From Clostridia bacterium (GTDB lineage Bacteria; Bacillota; Clostridia; Lachnospirales; Lachnospiraceae), in NCBI GenBank assembly GCA_910575625.1, contig CAJTFD010000009.1, positions 91,019 to 155,018 on the forward strand: a DNA stretch of 64,000 nucleotides, written 5' to 3'. This document shows, one piece after another, positions 26,189 to 35,980 of the stretch; the stretch's first letter is position 1, and every line of letters begins with the position of its first letter. The notes under the pieces are model-generated. The model was not told the origin of the DNA, ran no database searches, and saw nothing but the letters and a program-made list of their open reading frames with translations. The translations under genes and the position numbers were made by a program.

Positions 26189-26851
26189 GTGCCCCAGATT
26201 AACAAATGGAGAAAAGCAAGTATATATGGTTTGGAAAAAACCTACATCTGTGATGTACAAGTTGAAATGATCAGCGATACGATCACCCTGGTCTTTCCCG
26301 AGGAGATCCAAAACGGCGCCTGGGAGAACGTGAACATCGTTTTTTATGATGACAAAAAAGGCCTGGTCACCTATAAATGCAAATTGCATGATTATAAACT
26401 CCGTTCCGAACGCCTCACCGCGCAGTGCATCTTAGGCGAGGAGGAGAGCGTCGTCCAGAGGCGGAACGACCTGAAGATCCGCCAGATCATCCCGATCTCC
26501 ATACAAGCCTTCAACAGTACGACCGGCGAGAAGATGAACGTGAACGGTACGATCCAGGATATCAGTGCAGGCGGTATCTTTTTCATATCGGAGACGCTCT
26601 TTGATGAGGGGGAGCGATTCTCGTTCCTGTTCCGGCGGACGGCTGAACCGATGCGCCTGGAATGCGAAGTCCTGCGCAAGCAGCCCTACACCGGACGGGG
26701 CAATTACGTCCCAGGCACGATGATGGGCTACGGATGCCGTTTTGTCAATATGAATGACCACAAAGAATCCGCCGTCCGGTCGTACGTTTTCAAAGAAGAC
26801 CTGCTGGCCCGCAAAAGAGAACGCGAGATGGAAGCAATGTTCGGCCGATGA
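26189..26851 (+). CDS. PilZ-domain c-di-GMP receptor, YcgR-like
   Basis: A 220-residue protein with an N-terminal YcgR-N-like beta domain (residues 1-95) and a C-terminal PilZ domain. The c-di-GMP signature is visible: QRRNDLKIRQIIPI (RxxxR) and, about 35 residues later, DISAGGIFF (D-x-S-x-x-G). Proteins of this layout bind c-di-GMP and slow the flagellar motor or steer surface traits. The start is a GTG at 26189 with AGGAGG nine bases before it; the alternative GTG at 26181 is out of frame. It lies close after the glycosyltransferase. The presence of flagellin in the same region supports a motility role. Confidence 0.88.
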   Translation: MPQINKWRKASIYGLEKTYICDVQVEMISDTITLVFPEEIQNGAWENVNIVFYDDKKGLVTYKCKLHDYKLRSERLTAQCILGEEESVVQRRNDLKIRQIIPISIQAFNSTTGEKMNVNGTIQDISAGGIFFISETLFDEGERFSFLFRRTAEPMRLECEVLRKQPYTGRGNYVPGTMMGYGCRFVNMNDHKESAVRSYVFKEDLLARKREREMEAMFGR

Positions 26852-26910
26852 TAATGACCTTTGGATCTTTCAAAAAAAATATTTTACAGTTGAAGAATGA
26901 ACATGGAATG

Positions 26911-26949
26911 CCACTCCGCAGCTTTATCAAAGTTCAGGAGTGGTTTTTT
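26911..26949 (+). terminator. intrinsic terminator after the PilZ gene
   Basis: CCACTCC at 26911-26917 pairs with GGAGTGG at 26937-26943 and is followed by TTTTTT. I looked for a cobalamin riboswitch in the remaining leader before the corrinoid operon and did not find its conserved boxes. Confidence 0.75.
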
Positions 26950-27034
26950 GCGTAAACACAGAAAGGAGGAGGAACTGCGGGAAAATAACTGATACATATA
27001 CACAGGATATATTTTTCTACAATTCCCACGATGG

Positions 27035-28075
27035 ATGATGCAAAAAAAATGGATGAAATTCCTACTGACAGCTGTCTTAACGCTCTCCGTGACCGCCCTG
27101 ACCGGATGCGGAGGAACACAAAAAGGCAGCTCTTCCCCACAGGAAACCACAGCGGCCGCTGAAAAAGAGACCGCCCAAGATGAGAGCACCGATACTAAAG
27201 ACACAAAAGATGCCGAAAATAAAGGCTCAGCCACAGAAGGGACCGGCAGGCAGAACGGGACCGTTTACCCGCTCACGGTCACGGACGGCCTGGGCGATGA
27301 GGTGACGATCGAAGCCGAGCCGGAGCGCGTGATCTCCCTGTCCCCCGCCAACACGGAGATCCTGTTCGCCCTGGATGCCGGTACGATGATAAAGGGACGG
27401 ACCGACTACTGTTCCTACCCGGCGGAGGCGGCCGACGTCCCGTCGATCGGCACATACACATCCCCGAACACCGAACTGATCATCTCCATGGAACCGGATG
27501 TGATCTTCGCCTCGGATTACATGGACGACAGCATCCGGGAGCAAGTGGAGGCCGCCGGTGCGAAGGTGGTGGTCTTCTCCGCCAACAGCGTGGAGAGCGT
27601 GCTGGATGCGATCTTGCAGGCCGGAAAGATCCTGAACCTGAATGAGAACGCCCAGGCATTGGTGGATTCCATGAACGCCGATCTGGAAGATCTGCAAACG
27701 GACATCGCCGATAAAAAAGGTACACGATCCGTATTTGTAGACATCGGTTCCTATTACAGCGCCGGCCCCGGCTCCCTGCTCGCCGACATGCTGGACAAGA
27801 TCGGTGCGACCAACATCGCCGCCGATCCCGGCGAGGCGTACCCGCAGCTCTCCGTGGAATCGATCATCGAGAAAGATCCGGACGTCTACATCTCCCTGTA
27901 CACCACAGCGGAGGAACTCAAAGAGACATCCGGTCTGAATGACCTGGACTGCATCAAAAACGACAAGATCACCTACTACGAAGCCCTCTCCAACGAGGCC
28001 GATATGATCCAGCGGCCCGGTCCCCGTGTCGTGGAGGGGATGGAACTTTTAGCCGAACAGATCTATGAAAAATAA
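27035..28075 (+). CDS. btuF: corrinoid ABC transporter substrate-binding lipoprotein
   Basis: A 346-residue lipoprotein. The lipobox reads LTGCGG near residue 25, followed by an acidic/Ser-rich linker. The rest is a two-lobed class III binding protein: ERVISLSPANTEILFALDAG, RTDYCSYPAEAADVP, PNTELIISMEPDVIFASDYM. Family members bind vitamin B12 or siderophores; the CbiZ gene at the end of the operon makes a corrinoid ligand most likely. The stop overlaps the permease start by 11 bases. Confidence 0.85.
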   Translation: MMQKKWMKFLLTAVLTLSVTALTGCGGTQKGSSSPQETTAAAEKETAQDESTDTKDTKDAENKGSATEGTGRQNGTVYPLTVTDGLGDEVTIEAEPERVISLSPANTEILFALDAGTMIKGRTDYCSYPAEAADVPSIGTYTSPNTELIISMEPDVIFASDYMDDSIREQVEAAGAKVVVFSANSVESVLDAILQAGKILNLNENAQALVDSMNADLEDLQTDIADKKGTRSVFVDIGSYYSAGPGSLLADMLDKIGATNIAADPGEAYPQLSVESIIEKDPDVYISLYTTAEELKETSGLNDLDCIKNDKITYYEALSNEADMIQRPGPRVVEGMELLAEQIYEK

Positions 28076-29090
28076 AACAGATGGGAAAATAGACAGAAAA
28101 TGGGCGATCCCCCTCTCCATCCTGGCCTGCCTCGCGATCATGTACGTGTGCACAGTGACCGGGATCGCCTCCATACCTTTTAGGGACGCGAACCGGATCC
28201 TGCTCCACGAATTCCTGCACCTGGATGTGGACATGGAGGGGATCACCGACGGCAGCATCACGATCATACGCAGCGTCCGCCTCCCCCGGGTGGTGCTGGG
28301 CTTTCTCGCCGGCGCCTCCCTGGCCGTATGCGGCGCGGGTTTCCAGGGGATCTTCAAGAATCCCATGGCAGATCCCTTTGTCCTGGGCGTATCCTCCGGC
28401 GCGGCTCTGGGGGCCGCTATCGGCATCGTCCTCCACTTCGGGACCACACTCCTGGCATTTGTCGGAGCCTTCCTGACGATCACACTGGTCTATAATATCT
28501 CAAAAATCGGGAAAAAAGTCCCCGTAGCCATCCTGCTATTATCTGGTATCGCTGTGAGCCAGACACTATCCGCCACCATGTCGATCATCATGATCCTCAA
28601 CAAACAGAGCATGGACCAGATCATGTTCTGGACCATGGGCAGCTTAAACGGCAAGGGCTGGGGCCAGATCATCACAGTGCTGCCCTACAGCCTCCTGGGT
28701 ATCGCGCTGCTCTTGACCACCTGCCGGGAACTGGATATCATGCTCACCGGCGAGGAGACCGCGATCCAGCTGGGCGTAAATGTGGAATCCCTGAAAAAGA
28801 GAGTCCTCTTCGCTTCCACGGTCATCACCGCCGCCGTGATCTCCGTCACAGGGATCATCGGTTTTGTCGGGCTTGTGGTCCCCCATGTGGTGCGCATGAT
28901 CACCGGACCGAAACACCGGGTCTTGATGCCCCTGTCCCTGCTCTTTGGCGGCACCTTTTTGATCATCTGCGATACGGCCGCGCGGAGCATGGCCGTGTGG
29001 GAAATCCCGGTGGGCATCATCACCTCCCTGTGCGGCGGACCCTTTTTCATCTATCTGCTCCGGCGGATGAAGAGAGGAGGCGGACTCTAG
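28065..29090 (+). CDS. btuC: corrinoid ABC transporter permease
   Basis: A 341-residue permease of the BtuC/FecCD family with about ten membrane helices. The family signatures are visible: RLPRVVLGFLAGASLAVCGA near residue 80, DPFVLGVSSGAALGAAIGI near residue 110 and the coupling segment GIIGFVGLVVPHVVRMITG near residue 275. It pairs with the BtuF-like protein and with the following ATPase, whose start follows directly after its stop at 29090. Confidence 0.9.
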   Translation: MKNKTDGKIDRKWAIPLSILACLAIMYVCTVTGIASIPFRDANRILLHEFLHLDVDMEGITDGSITIIRSVRLPRVVLGFLAGASLAVCGAGFQGIFKNPMADPFVLGVSSGAALGAAIGIVLHFGTTLLAFVGAFLTITLVYNISKIGKKVPVAILLLSGIAVSQTLSATMSIIMILNKQSMDQIMFWTMGSLNGKGWGQIITVLPYSLLGIALLLTTCRELDIMLTGEETAIQLGVNVESLKKRVLFASTVITAAVISVTGIIGFVGLVVPHVVRMITGPKHRVLMPLSLLFGGTFLIICDTAARSMAVWEIPVGIITSLCGGPFFIYLLRRMKRGGGL

Positions 29091-30362
29091 ATGAAGGAAA
29101 ATATACTGGAATTTCACCAGATCGCCGCCGGATACGGAGACCGCCAGATCCTAAAAGACGTGACCCTGGCCATCCGGGAGGGGGATTTCGCCGGCCTGAT
29201 CGGATCCAACGGCACTGGAAAATCCACACTGATCAAATGTGTTTCCGGTCTCCTTCCGCTCAAGCGCGGCAAGATCATGATCTGCGGCAGAGAAAATACA
29301 TCTTTAAAAAGCCGGGAGCGGGCACAGATGGTGGCCGTCGTCCCCCAATCCTACCATGTGGAATACGATTTCACCGTGGAGGATATCGTGATGATGGGCC
29401 GGAACCCCTACCTGAGCTTTCGCAAAAAAGAAAGCCAGACAGACCGGGACATTGTGGAAGAGGCCATGCGGATGACCAACACGGCCGTCTTCCGCGACCG
29501 TCTCTACAACGAACTCAGCGGCGGCGAGCGGCAGCGGGTCATCCTGGCACGGGCCATCGCCCAGAAGCCGCGGATCATCCTCCTGGATGAGCCCACCTCC
29601 GCCCTGGACGTCCATCACCAGATCGAGGTGATGGAACTGATCACAAGATTAAATCGCGAAGAACACATGACTGTCCTGGCGGTGCTCCACGACATCAACA
29701 TGGCCTCCCGGTTCTGCCAGCGGATGATCATGCTCCAGGAAGGCGTTGTCACTGCAGACGGCACACCCCGGGAAGTGATCAACCGCCAGAACATGGAATC
29801 TCTGTACAAGATGAAACTGATGATCCGGGAAAGCCCCCTGTTCCACAAACCGGAGATCATCCCCATCCGCGTCATGCCGGAGGAGAAGATCACCGCCCCC
29901 TGCCACATCCATGTGATCTGCGGCGCGACGGAAGCCGTACACTTGTTGGAGGAACTGGACGCAAAAGGCTACACACTCTCAGCCGGCGTGCTCAATAAAC
30001 TGAGTGAAGACTGGAACATCTGCCAGGAACTGAAGATCCCCTGTGTGGACATCGAACCCTTCACCCCCGTGACCGAGGAAAAACAGGCCGAGAACCTGGA
30101 GTTTATGGAAAACGCGGATATCATCCTTGTCGCCGGTGTGCCCTTCGGCGAGAGCAACATCATGAACCTGCACGGCCTGGATCAGACCCGGGGCGAACTC
30201 TATATCCACCGGAACGCGCTGAGCCACGACTACACCGACGGCAAACTCGCAAAACAGATCCAGCTCCTGGAAAGAGCAAAAGATATCACATACATCGAGA
30301 CAAACAGCGCATTCCTGGAAATCCTGAAACAGAAAGAATACCTGGATAAAAATGAGGAATAA
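29091..30362 (+). CDS. btuD: corrinoid ABC transporter ATPase with extra C-terminal domain
   Basis: A 423-residue protein, longer than the usual ~260-residue BtuD. Residues 1-250 form the ATPase: Walker A GSNGTGKST, Q-loop VPQSYHVEY, signature LSGGERQRVILARA, Walker B IILLDEPTSALD and the H-loop His in LHDIN. Residues about 270-423 are an added domain beginning CHIHVICGATEAVHLLEELD, with LVAGVPFGESNIMNL; it looks like a small alpha/beta Rossmann-type fold. Such tails occur on some clostridial corrinoid transporter ATPases; their role is not known to me. It lies upstream of cbiZ with the next start only one base after its stop. Confidence 0.87.
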   Translation: MKENILEFHQIAAGYGDRQILKDVTLAIREGDFAGLIGSNGTGKSTLIKCVSGLLPLKRGKIMICGRENTSLKSRERAQMVAVVPQSYHVEYDFTVEDIVMMGRNPYLSFRKKESQTDRDIVEEAMRMTNTAVFRDRLYNELSGGERQRVILARAIAQKPRIILLDEPTSALDVHHQIEVMELITRLNREEHMTVLAVLHDINMASRFCQRMIMLQEGVVTADGTPREVINRQNMESLYKMKLMIRESPLFHKPEIIPIRVMPEEKITAPCHIHVICGATEAVHLLEELDAKGYTLSAGVLNKLSEDWNICQELKIPCVDIEPFTPVTEEKQAENLEFMENADIILVAGVPFGESNIMNLHGLDQTRGELYIHRNALSHDYTDGKLAKQIQLLERAKDITYIETNSAFLEILKQKEYLDKNEE

Positions 30363-30363
30363 G

Positions 30364-31419
30364 ATGAAGATCTGTCAACTGGCGTGCGGCGACGAGCTGC
30401 ACCGTTATAAAAAATCCCTCGTCCTCACCTTTAGCGGCCCCCGCAAAGTACTGAGCACCGGCCTCAACAACGGCGGATGCCGGACGGATCTGGCGGCCGT
30501 ATTCAACAACGACGGGAATCCCGGACCCGGGATGCAATTTGCGATGCGGGCTGATACCTACCAGGAGCACCTGGACGTGGTCGCACGGGATGACCTTGGT
30601 CTGGATCCGGACATGTGTACCGGCTTCTGCACTGCGGCCAGCATGGACAACGTGTCTATCCAGACCATGACCCACGAAGATTTTTCCGTGACCGCCGTCG
30701 TGACTGGCGGCATCGAGAACAACGGATGTCGGATCGGGGACCCCGCCTCCTACACAGAAAAACCCGGAACGATCAATATCCTTTTACACATCGACGCGGA
30801 TCTCTCAGACGGCGTCCTGGTGAAAGCCCTCGCCTCCTGCGCCGAGGCAAAAACCGCAGCCATCCAGGAGCTGATGGCCGCCAGCCGCGCTTCCAACGGC
30901 CTGGCGACAGGCTCCGGCACGGACGGCATCATCGCCGTCTGCAATCCCACTTCCGGGAGGACGCTGACGGATGCCGGACATCACAGCAAGCTGGGGGAAT
31001 ACATCGGCAGGACCGTGATGAAGGCAGTCAAGGAGGCCCTGTTCCTCCAGACCGGCTTGAACCCCCGATCCCAGCACGATGTCCTCCGGCGCATGGATCG
31101 GTTTGGCGTTACTGCAGATGCCCTTTGGGACGCCTATAAGAAAAAGGGAGAGCTGCCCAGATATGCATTTGAGGACCGATCGGATAGGCTAAAGACCATG
31201 GATAACTTAGTGACCTGCACTTCCCTGTATGCCCATCTCCTAGATCAGATCGGGTGGGGATTGTTGACGCCAGGGGAGGCTTGGCAGGTCGGACGGCAGC
31301 TCCTCGAGATGGCCGGTATGCCAAGATCCGACGATGGCGAGATACCGGAGGACAGCGCAGCTGCAGTCCCATGGATGACAGAGAGATTTATGGAGGGTCT
31401 GCTGCACCTTTTGGGATAA
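30364..31419 (+). CDS. cbiZ: adenosylcobinamide amidohydrolase
   Basis: A 351-residue enzyme of the CbiZ family, which cleaves the amide bond of adenosylcobinamide to adenosylcobyric acid. That lets the cell reuse imported corrinoids and rebuild them with its own lower ligand. The family core is visible as STGLNNGGCRTDLAAVFNND, FCTAASMDNVSI, TGGIENNGCRIGD and TGSGTDGIIAVCNP. The start at 30364 is chosen over 30352 because GAGGAA lies right before it. It is encoded with the transporter, so uptake and remodelling form one unit. A strong terminator follows. Confidence 0.92.
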   Translation: MKICQLACGDELHRYKKSLVLTFSGPRKVLSTGLNNGGCRTDLAAVFNNDGNPGPGMQFAMRADTYQEHLDVVARDDLGLDPDMCTGFCTAASMDNVSIQTMTHEDFSVTAVVTGGIENNGCRIGDPASYTEKPGTINILLHIDADLSDGVLVKALASCAEAKTAAIQELMAASRASNGLATGSGTDGIIAVCNPTSGRTLTDAGHHSKLGEYIGRTVMKAVKEALFLQTGLNPRSQHDVLRRMDRFGVTADALWDAYKKKGELPRYAFEDRSDRLKTMDNLVTCTSLYAHLLDQIGWGLLTPGEAWQVGRQLLEMAGMPRSDDGEIPEDSAAAVPWMTERFMEGLLHLLG

Positions 31420-31422
31420 ATG

Positions 31423-31477
31423 ACAGATGGCCGGTCCCCTTTTTACCACCAAAAGGATGACCGGCCATCTGTTTTTG
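31423..31477 (+). terminator. terminator of the corrinoid operon
   Basis: ACAGATGGCCGGTC (31423-31436) and GACCGGCCATCTGT (31459-31472) form a perfect 14-base stem, followed by TTTTT. It closes the plus-strand operon just before the converging minus-strand genes. Confidence 0.92.
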
Positions 31478-31570
31478 CACCAAACCTATTTATCTCGATC
31501 ATGCGATCCGTATCGGACAACCTTCCCACGCCCCATCCGATCACTCTTTAAACATCCACATCCACCGCTC

Positions 31571-32242
31571 TCACCCCACGCGGATACTCCGTATGATCCC
31601 CACGCGCTGGTTCTCGATATGTCTGTAAATGATATTTTTTGCCTTCTCGGCATCGCGTTCCCGGATCGCATCCACTATCTGCCCGTGCTCTTCCACCAGT
31701 ATCTTGCGGACATTCTCCTCTTTCAGATATTCCATGCGGTAGCGATAGACCTGTTCCCGGAGGTTCGCCTGCATCTCGATCAGACATTTATTCCCGGAAA
31801 CGCTGTATATGATCTCGTGGAAATTCTTATCGGCCTCGGCCATCTCCGTCAGGTCGCCGCCCTGTATGGCCTCCTCAAAACCTTTCGCCGCCTGCTCCAG
31901 CAGATCCAATTGCTCACGTCCGATCATCTGGCAGGCCTTGTCGATAGCCATGCGCTCCAGTCCGATACGGACTTCCAGCACGTCTGTCAGGTCTTTCTCT
32001 GTGATATTCGCTACCTGCGCCCCTTTCCTGTGGATCATCCGCACGAGCCCGTCCTGTTCCAATTTCCGTATCGCATCCCGGATGGGTGTCCGGCTGACGC
32101 CCAGCTCCTCTGCCAGGGCGATCTCCATCAGACGCTCCCCAGGTTTCAGCTCGCCCCGCAGGATCGCCTGCCGGAGTGTTTTGTAGACCGCATCCCGAAG
32201 CGGCAGATACTCATCCATCTCCATGGAAAAACGGTTTTTCAT
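31571..32242 (-). CDS. GntR-family regulator, FadR/FCD type
   Basis: A 223-residue transcription factor. Residues 8-75 form the winged helix-turn-helix (LRQAILRGELKPGERL, then LGVSRTPIRDAIRKLEQDGL). Residues 85-215 are an all-helical FCD ligand-binding domain with the metal-site Asp/His pattern (EADKNFHEIIYSVSG). The ligand is not deducible; such regulators usually respond to organic acids, and the aconitase-family gene nearby upstream could be a target. The ATG follows the ispE stop directly, with GGGG just before, so it is probably cotranscribed with ispE. Confidence 0.88.
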   Translation of the reverse strand: MKNRFSMEMDEYLPLRDAVYKTLRQAILRGELKPGERLMEIALAEELGVSRTPIRDAIRKLEQDGLVRMIHRKGAQVANITEKDLTDVLEVRIGLERMAIDKACQMIGREQLDLLEQAAKGFEEAIQGGDLTEMAEADKNFHEIIYSVSGNKCLIEMQANLREQVYRYRMEYLKEENVRKILVEEHGQIVDAIRERDAEKAKNIIYRHIENQRVGIIRSIRVG

Positions 32243-33118
32243 CTATCTTTTCCCCTTATTATTAAAAAAGCGGGTCGCGAAAACGGTACGGGCCATCTGG
32301 CTCTCACGCAGTGCATTTGCTGCTCTCTGGATGGCCGCCCAGGAATCAAAAAGGCCGAACACCGTCGGGCCGCTCCCGCTCATCATGGCATGTAAAGCGC
32401 CTTTCTCCAACATCAGTTCCCTGATCTGTCCGATCACAGGATCCTCCCGCGTGATCCCCGGCTCAAACACGTTCTCCATATGAGGGATCATCGCCGCCAG
32501 GTCTTGTGCCTGGATCCCCTGTACCAGGCTGTGGATATCAGGATGGCGCGCGATCTTCTCCAGATGCAGGGACTCATATGCCTGTTTGGTGGATACGTTC
32601 ACCGCCGGTTTGCCCACCAGCACGAAACAGCCCGGGGCCGGCGGCAGGGGCGTGAGCTTTTCTCCGATCCCCTCCGCCAGGGCTGTCCCCCGCATCACAC
32701 AGTAGGGCACATCCGCACCGATGGAAAGCCCTCTCTTCATCAACTCTTTTTTTGAAAGGTGCAGGTGGAACATCCGGTTGACCGCCACAAGAGTTGCGGC
32801 CGCATCGGAGCTCCCTCCGGCTAGACCTGCGGACACCGGGATGAATTTCTGCAGGTCGATCCGCAGCCCACCCCGGATATGGAACTCCCTCATCAGAAGT
32901 TCCGCCGCTTTGTAGACAAGGTTGCGCTCATCCGTGGGTATATAAGGGAGGTTTGTCCGCAGCCAGATCCCTGGCCTGGAGGTCTTATAGAGGTTGATCA
33001 CATCGTACATCTGTATGGTCTGCATGACCATACGCACTTCGTGATACCCGTCTTCTCGTTTTCTGAGCACATCCAGGCCCAGATTGATCTTCGCCAATGC
33101 CCGTACTCTCATCGCCAC
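32243..33118 (-). CDS. ispE: 4-diphosphocytidyl-2-C-methyl-D-erythritol kinase
   Basis: A 291-residue GHMP kinase that phosphorylates CDP-ME in the non-mevalonate isoprenoid pathway. The N-terminus reads AKINLGLDVLRKREDGYHEV with the catalytic Lys and Asp/His region. The glycine-rich ATP-binding loop is PVSAGLAGGSSDAAATL, and the third GHMP motif is MMSGSGPTVFGLF. The length fits the family. It is followed by the GntR regulator with no gap and preceded by the aconitase-family gene with a 20-base gap. Confidence 0.96.
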   Translation of the reverse strand: MAMRVRALAKINLGLDVLRKREDGYHEVRMVMQTIQMYDVINLYKTSRPGIWLRTNLPYIPTDERNLVYKAAELLMREFHIRGGLRIDLQKFIPVSAGLAGGSSDAAATLVAVNRMFHLHLSKKELMKRGLSIGADVPYCVMRGTALAEGIGEKLTPLPPAPGCFVLVGKPAVNVSTKQAYESLHLEKIARHPDIHSLVQGIQAQDLAAMIPHMENVFEPGITREDPVIGQIRELMLEKGALHAMMSGSGPTVFGLFDSWAAIQRAANALRESQMARTVFATRFFNNKGKR

Positions 33119-33138
33119 TCCTGTTTATCCTATGCTCA

Positions 33139-35400
33139 TCATGCTCTCCTGTTGTAATTGATCAGGCAGCCCTGGAGGATGATCTCACGCTCATCATCTG
33201 TCAGATCCCCCAGAGCCACTGTGAAGGGTGTCAAGCCCTCACCTACGCAAAATACCTGGATGCTGTCCGCATTCTCTGCGACTGCGCGGCGCACATCCGG
33301 CAGGAACAGGTAATCCCCGTTCGCAAACGGCAGCTCCCCCTCCCCGATCAGCAGGGGCAGCATCCCCCAGTTGATCAGATTAGAGCGGTAACGTTTCGTC
33401 GCATACTCCCGGGCGATATTCGCCCAGCCGCCCAGGACTTTCTGACAGGAGGCCGCCTGTTCCCGAGCCGAACCATCTCCCGGCTTTTCGGCAAAGATCG
33501 TGCTCCCCACACCCAGGCTCTCACTGTCTGCCGCTTTTACCTGCGGATAGTCTTTCTGGATGACCTCTAACACAGCTTTCAGCTCCGGAAGCGCCTCTGT
33601 GGGCTCCCCGCCCTGGCGGATTGCATCCTCGGCTTTTTGCACCTCTTTGGCCCGTCCCACATAAGCCGGGTCTTTCCGCGACAGGGTAAATTCTGCCAGT
33701 CCCAGCGGATTGGAACGATAGGAGGATGTCTCCCCGGAGGGGATCAGCTCATCCGTCGTGGTCACCGGGTCGTGGATCTCGGATACCACCTTCAAGATCA
33801 GGTGCTGCGGCAGGGCGGCCATGGAGGGCCAGTCCTTGATGTTCGGCCCAAACTGGATCTCGGTGGACGGATCCGCCTGGCCCTTGCTGTCAAATACCCG
33901 GTTCTCATAGATCGTCTTGTCAAAGAAATACTTGGGCCTGCTGTATGTGCCGGTGTACTCTGTGGCCGGGGTCAGGAAGCCCTTGCTGGCCGCTGTGGCC
34001 GCTATGGAGCGGGCATCCATCAGGGCCACTGAGGAGATCTGACCGTTCTGGATCTTGGATCCCTCCCGATTGGGGAAGTTCCGGGTGGAGTGGCGGATAC
34101 TCAGGCCATTGTTGGACGGTGTGTCCCCGGCTCCGAAACACGGCCCGCAGAAAGCCGTCTTCACCACGGCCCCTGTGCGCATCAGGTCCGCCAGGACTCC
34201 GTTTCTCGCCAGTTCCGTGTAGATCGGGGTGCTGGCCGGATACACGCTCAATGTAAATTTATCCGCACCGATGCTCGCCCCCCGCAGGATGTCCGCGGCA
34301 TCGCAGATATTTTCATACCCGCCTCCGGCGCACCCGGCGATGATCCCCTGCTCCACATAGAGCCGCCCGCCGACGACTTTATCCTGTAAAGAAAATTCCA
34401 CCTGGCCGTCCAGGCTGACCTGCGCCCGCTTTTCCACATCTGCCAGCACGTCTTTTAAGTTGGCGTTCACCTCCTCGATCGTATAGGTGTTGCTGGGGTG
34501 GAACGGCATCGCGATCATCGGACGGATCTCACTTAAGTCGATCTCGATCATCCCGTCGTAGTAGGCGACCGGCCCGGGAGAGAGTTCCCTATACTCCCCG
34601 CTGCGCCCGTGGATCTCGTAAAACTCCCGGATCTTCTCATCGGTCCTCCAGATGGAAGACAGACAGGTGGTCTCCGTCGTCATCACGTCCACGCCGATGC
34701 GGAAATCTGCTGAGAGGTTCGACACGCCGGGGCCGACGAACTCCATGACCTTATTCTTCACATAACCGCTGTCAAAGACTTCCCCGATGATCGCCAGAGC
34801 CACGTCCTGGGGCCCCACGCCGGGAATCGGCTCGCCTTTCAGATAGACACCCACCACTTCCGGCATGGGGATATCATACGTCTGCTCCAGGAGCTGCTTC
34901 ACCAGTTCCGGCCCGCCCTCGCCCATGGCCATGGCGCCCAGCGCCCCGTAGCGGGTGTGGCTGTCCGAGCCCAGGATCATCCCGCCGCTGACCGCCAGCA
35001 TCTCCCGGGCATACTGATGGATGACCGCCTGGTGAGGGGGCACATAGACACCACCGTACCTTTTTGCACAGGTCAGTCCGAACATGTGATCGTCCTCGTT
35101 GATCGTCCCGCCCACCGCGCACAGGGAATTGTGGCAGTTGGTCAGCACATAGGGGACCGGGAATTTCTCCAGTCCGGAAGCCCTGGCTGTCTGGATGATC
35201 CCCACGAAGGTGATGTCGTGGGATGTGAGCTTGTCGAACCTGATCTGCAGCCGCTCCATGGAATCCGATGTGTTGTGCGCCTCCAAGATCCCATAGGCGA
35301 TGGTGTTCCTGGCCGCTTCCTCTCTTGAGATGTCCTGGCCCGGATCCTCGGTGATCTTCTGTCCATCGACCAGATATACGCCTTTTTCATATAACTTCAT
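33139..35400 (-). CDS. aconitase-family hydratase
   Basis: A 753-residue aconitase-superfamily protein. The substrate and cluster region is present: [20 protein letters not shown] and [16 protein letters not shown] with two cluster cysteines. The usual CTNSS box is replaced by [16 protein letters not shown], keeping the cluster Cys but not the Asn and Ser residues. The C-terminal swivel domain is present ([30 protein letters not shown]). Proteins of this group are usually annotated only as hydratase, and citrate/isocitrate activity is not certain. It may act on another 2-hydroxy acid. It heads a small group with ispE and a GntR regulator. Confidence 0.8.
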   Translation of the reverse strand: MKLYEKGVYLVDGQKITEDPGQDISREEAARNTIAYGILEAHNTSDSMERLQIRFDKLTSHDITFVGIIQTARASGLEKFPVPYVLTNCHNSLCAVGGTINEDDHMFGLTCAKRYGGVYVPPHQAVIHQYAREMLAVSGGMILGSDSHTRYGALGAMAMGEGGPELVKQLLEQTYDIPMPEVVGVYLKGEPIPGVGPQDVALAIIGEVFDSGYVKNKVMEFVGPGVSNLSADFRIGVDVMTTETTCLSSIWRTDEKIREFYEIHGRSGEYRELSPGPVAYYDGMIEIDLSEIRPMIAMPFHPSNTYTIEEVNANLKDVLADVEKRAQVSLDGQVEFSLQDKVVGGRLYVEQGIIAGCAGGGYENICDAADILRGASIGADKFTLSVYPASTPIYTELARNGVLADLMRTGAVVKTAFCGPCFGAGDTPSNNGLSIRHSTRNFPNREGSKIQNGQISSVALMDARSIAATAASKGFLTPATEYTGTYSRPKYFFDKTIYENRVFDSKGQADPSTEIQFGPNIKDWPSMAALPQHLILKVVSEIHDPVTTTDELIPSGETSSYRSNPLGLAEFTLSRKDPAYVGRAKEVQKAEDAIRQGGEPTEALPELKAVLEVIQKDYPQVKAADSESLGVGSTIFAEKPGDGSAREQAASCQKVLGGWANIAREYATKRYRSNLINWGMLPLLIGEGELPFANGDYLFLPDVRRAVAENADSIQVFCVGEGLTPFTVALGDLTDDEREIILQGCLINYNRRA

Positions 35401-35420
35401 GTGTCTTGTTCCCTCCTAAG

Positions 35421-35801
35421 TCAGATTAAGTAGTCTCCCTGCCTGTACCTGGCCATCTGCCGGGCGTCCTCCACGGCCAGTCCGTTCTCCCCGGCCAGGG
35501 ATTCCAGATGATGACGGAACTCGTGGATGACCGTGTGGCGGACTTTTTTTTGCAGTGCCTCTTTATCCAGATCCCCGTGCAGTTTTTCAAAAGAGCCGTA
35601 ATAGATACAGATCGAACGTCCCAGCGTGGGACTTATCCTGTATTCCCCCATGATCCATAAGAGCTTCCGGGGGTCACTATCCGGGTGTATCTTCGCCTCC
35701 GGCATGAGCAGGATGCCGCTGTTGAGTTCCTGAAAAAATTCCCGCGGCATCTCGTCCGCGATCTTCTCCAGCATTTCCAAAAATTCTTCCTGTGACACCA
35801 T
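35421..35801 (-). CDS. small zincin-like metallopeptidase
   Basis: A 126-residue protein of the minimal matrix-metalloprotease-like family (Zincin_1). The zinc motif HEFRHHLE matches HExxH and is followed by an acidic patch that may give a third ligand. ICIYYGSFEKLHGD precedes it. Family members are small, cytoplasmic and of unknown substrate. A longer frame to 35828 exists but its first nine codons contain the ribosome site; the ATG at 35801 is preceded by GGGGGCGGTCAT and is preferred. It is 20 bases upstream of the aconitase-family gene on the same strand. Confidence 0.8.
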   Translation of the reverse strand: MVSQEEFLEMLEKIADEMPREFFQELNSGILLMPEAKIHPDSDPRKLLWIMGEYRISPTLGRSICIYYGSFEKLHGDLDKEALQKKVRHTVIHEFRHHLESLAGENGLAVEDARQMARYRQGDYLI

Positions 35802-35980
35802 ATGACCGCCCCCTGACCAGATCCTCATCTGTTCTGATTATAGTCGATTCTCCCTAAAGTTACAACTTAAACCTTCATGCGCCCGGCATCGATCGATCAC
35901 TCGATCGGACGCATCCCTCGCATAAAGATCTGGCGGGTGCATTGTCAACCCTGGATACATGTCTCCTATCCGGCGGCAAT

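Noticed and set aside
26852..27034. Possible cobalamin riboswitch before the corrinoid operon
   Set aside because: The leader is short and lacks the conserved cobalamin boxes; only an ordinary terminator is seen.
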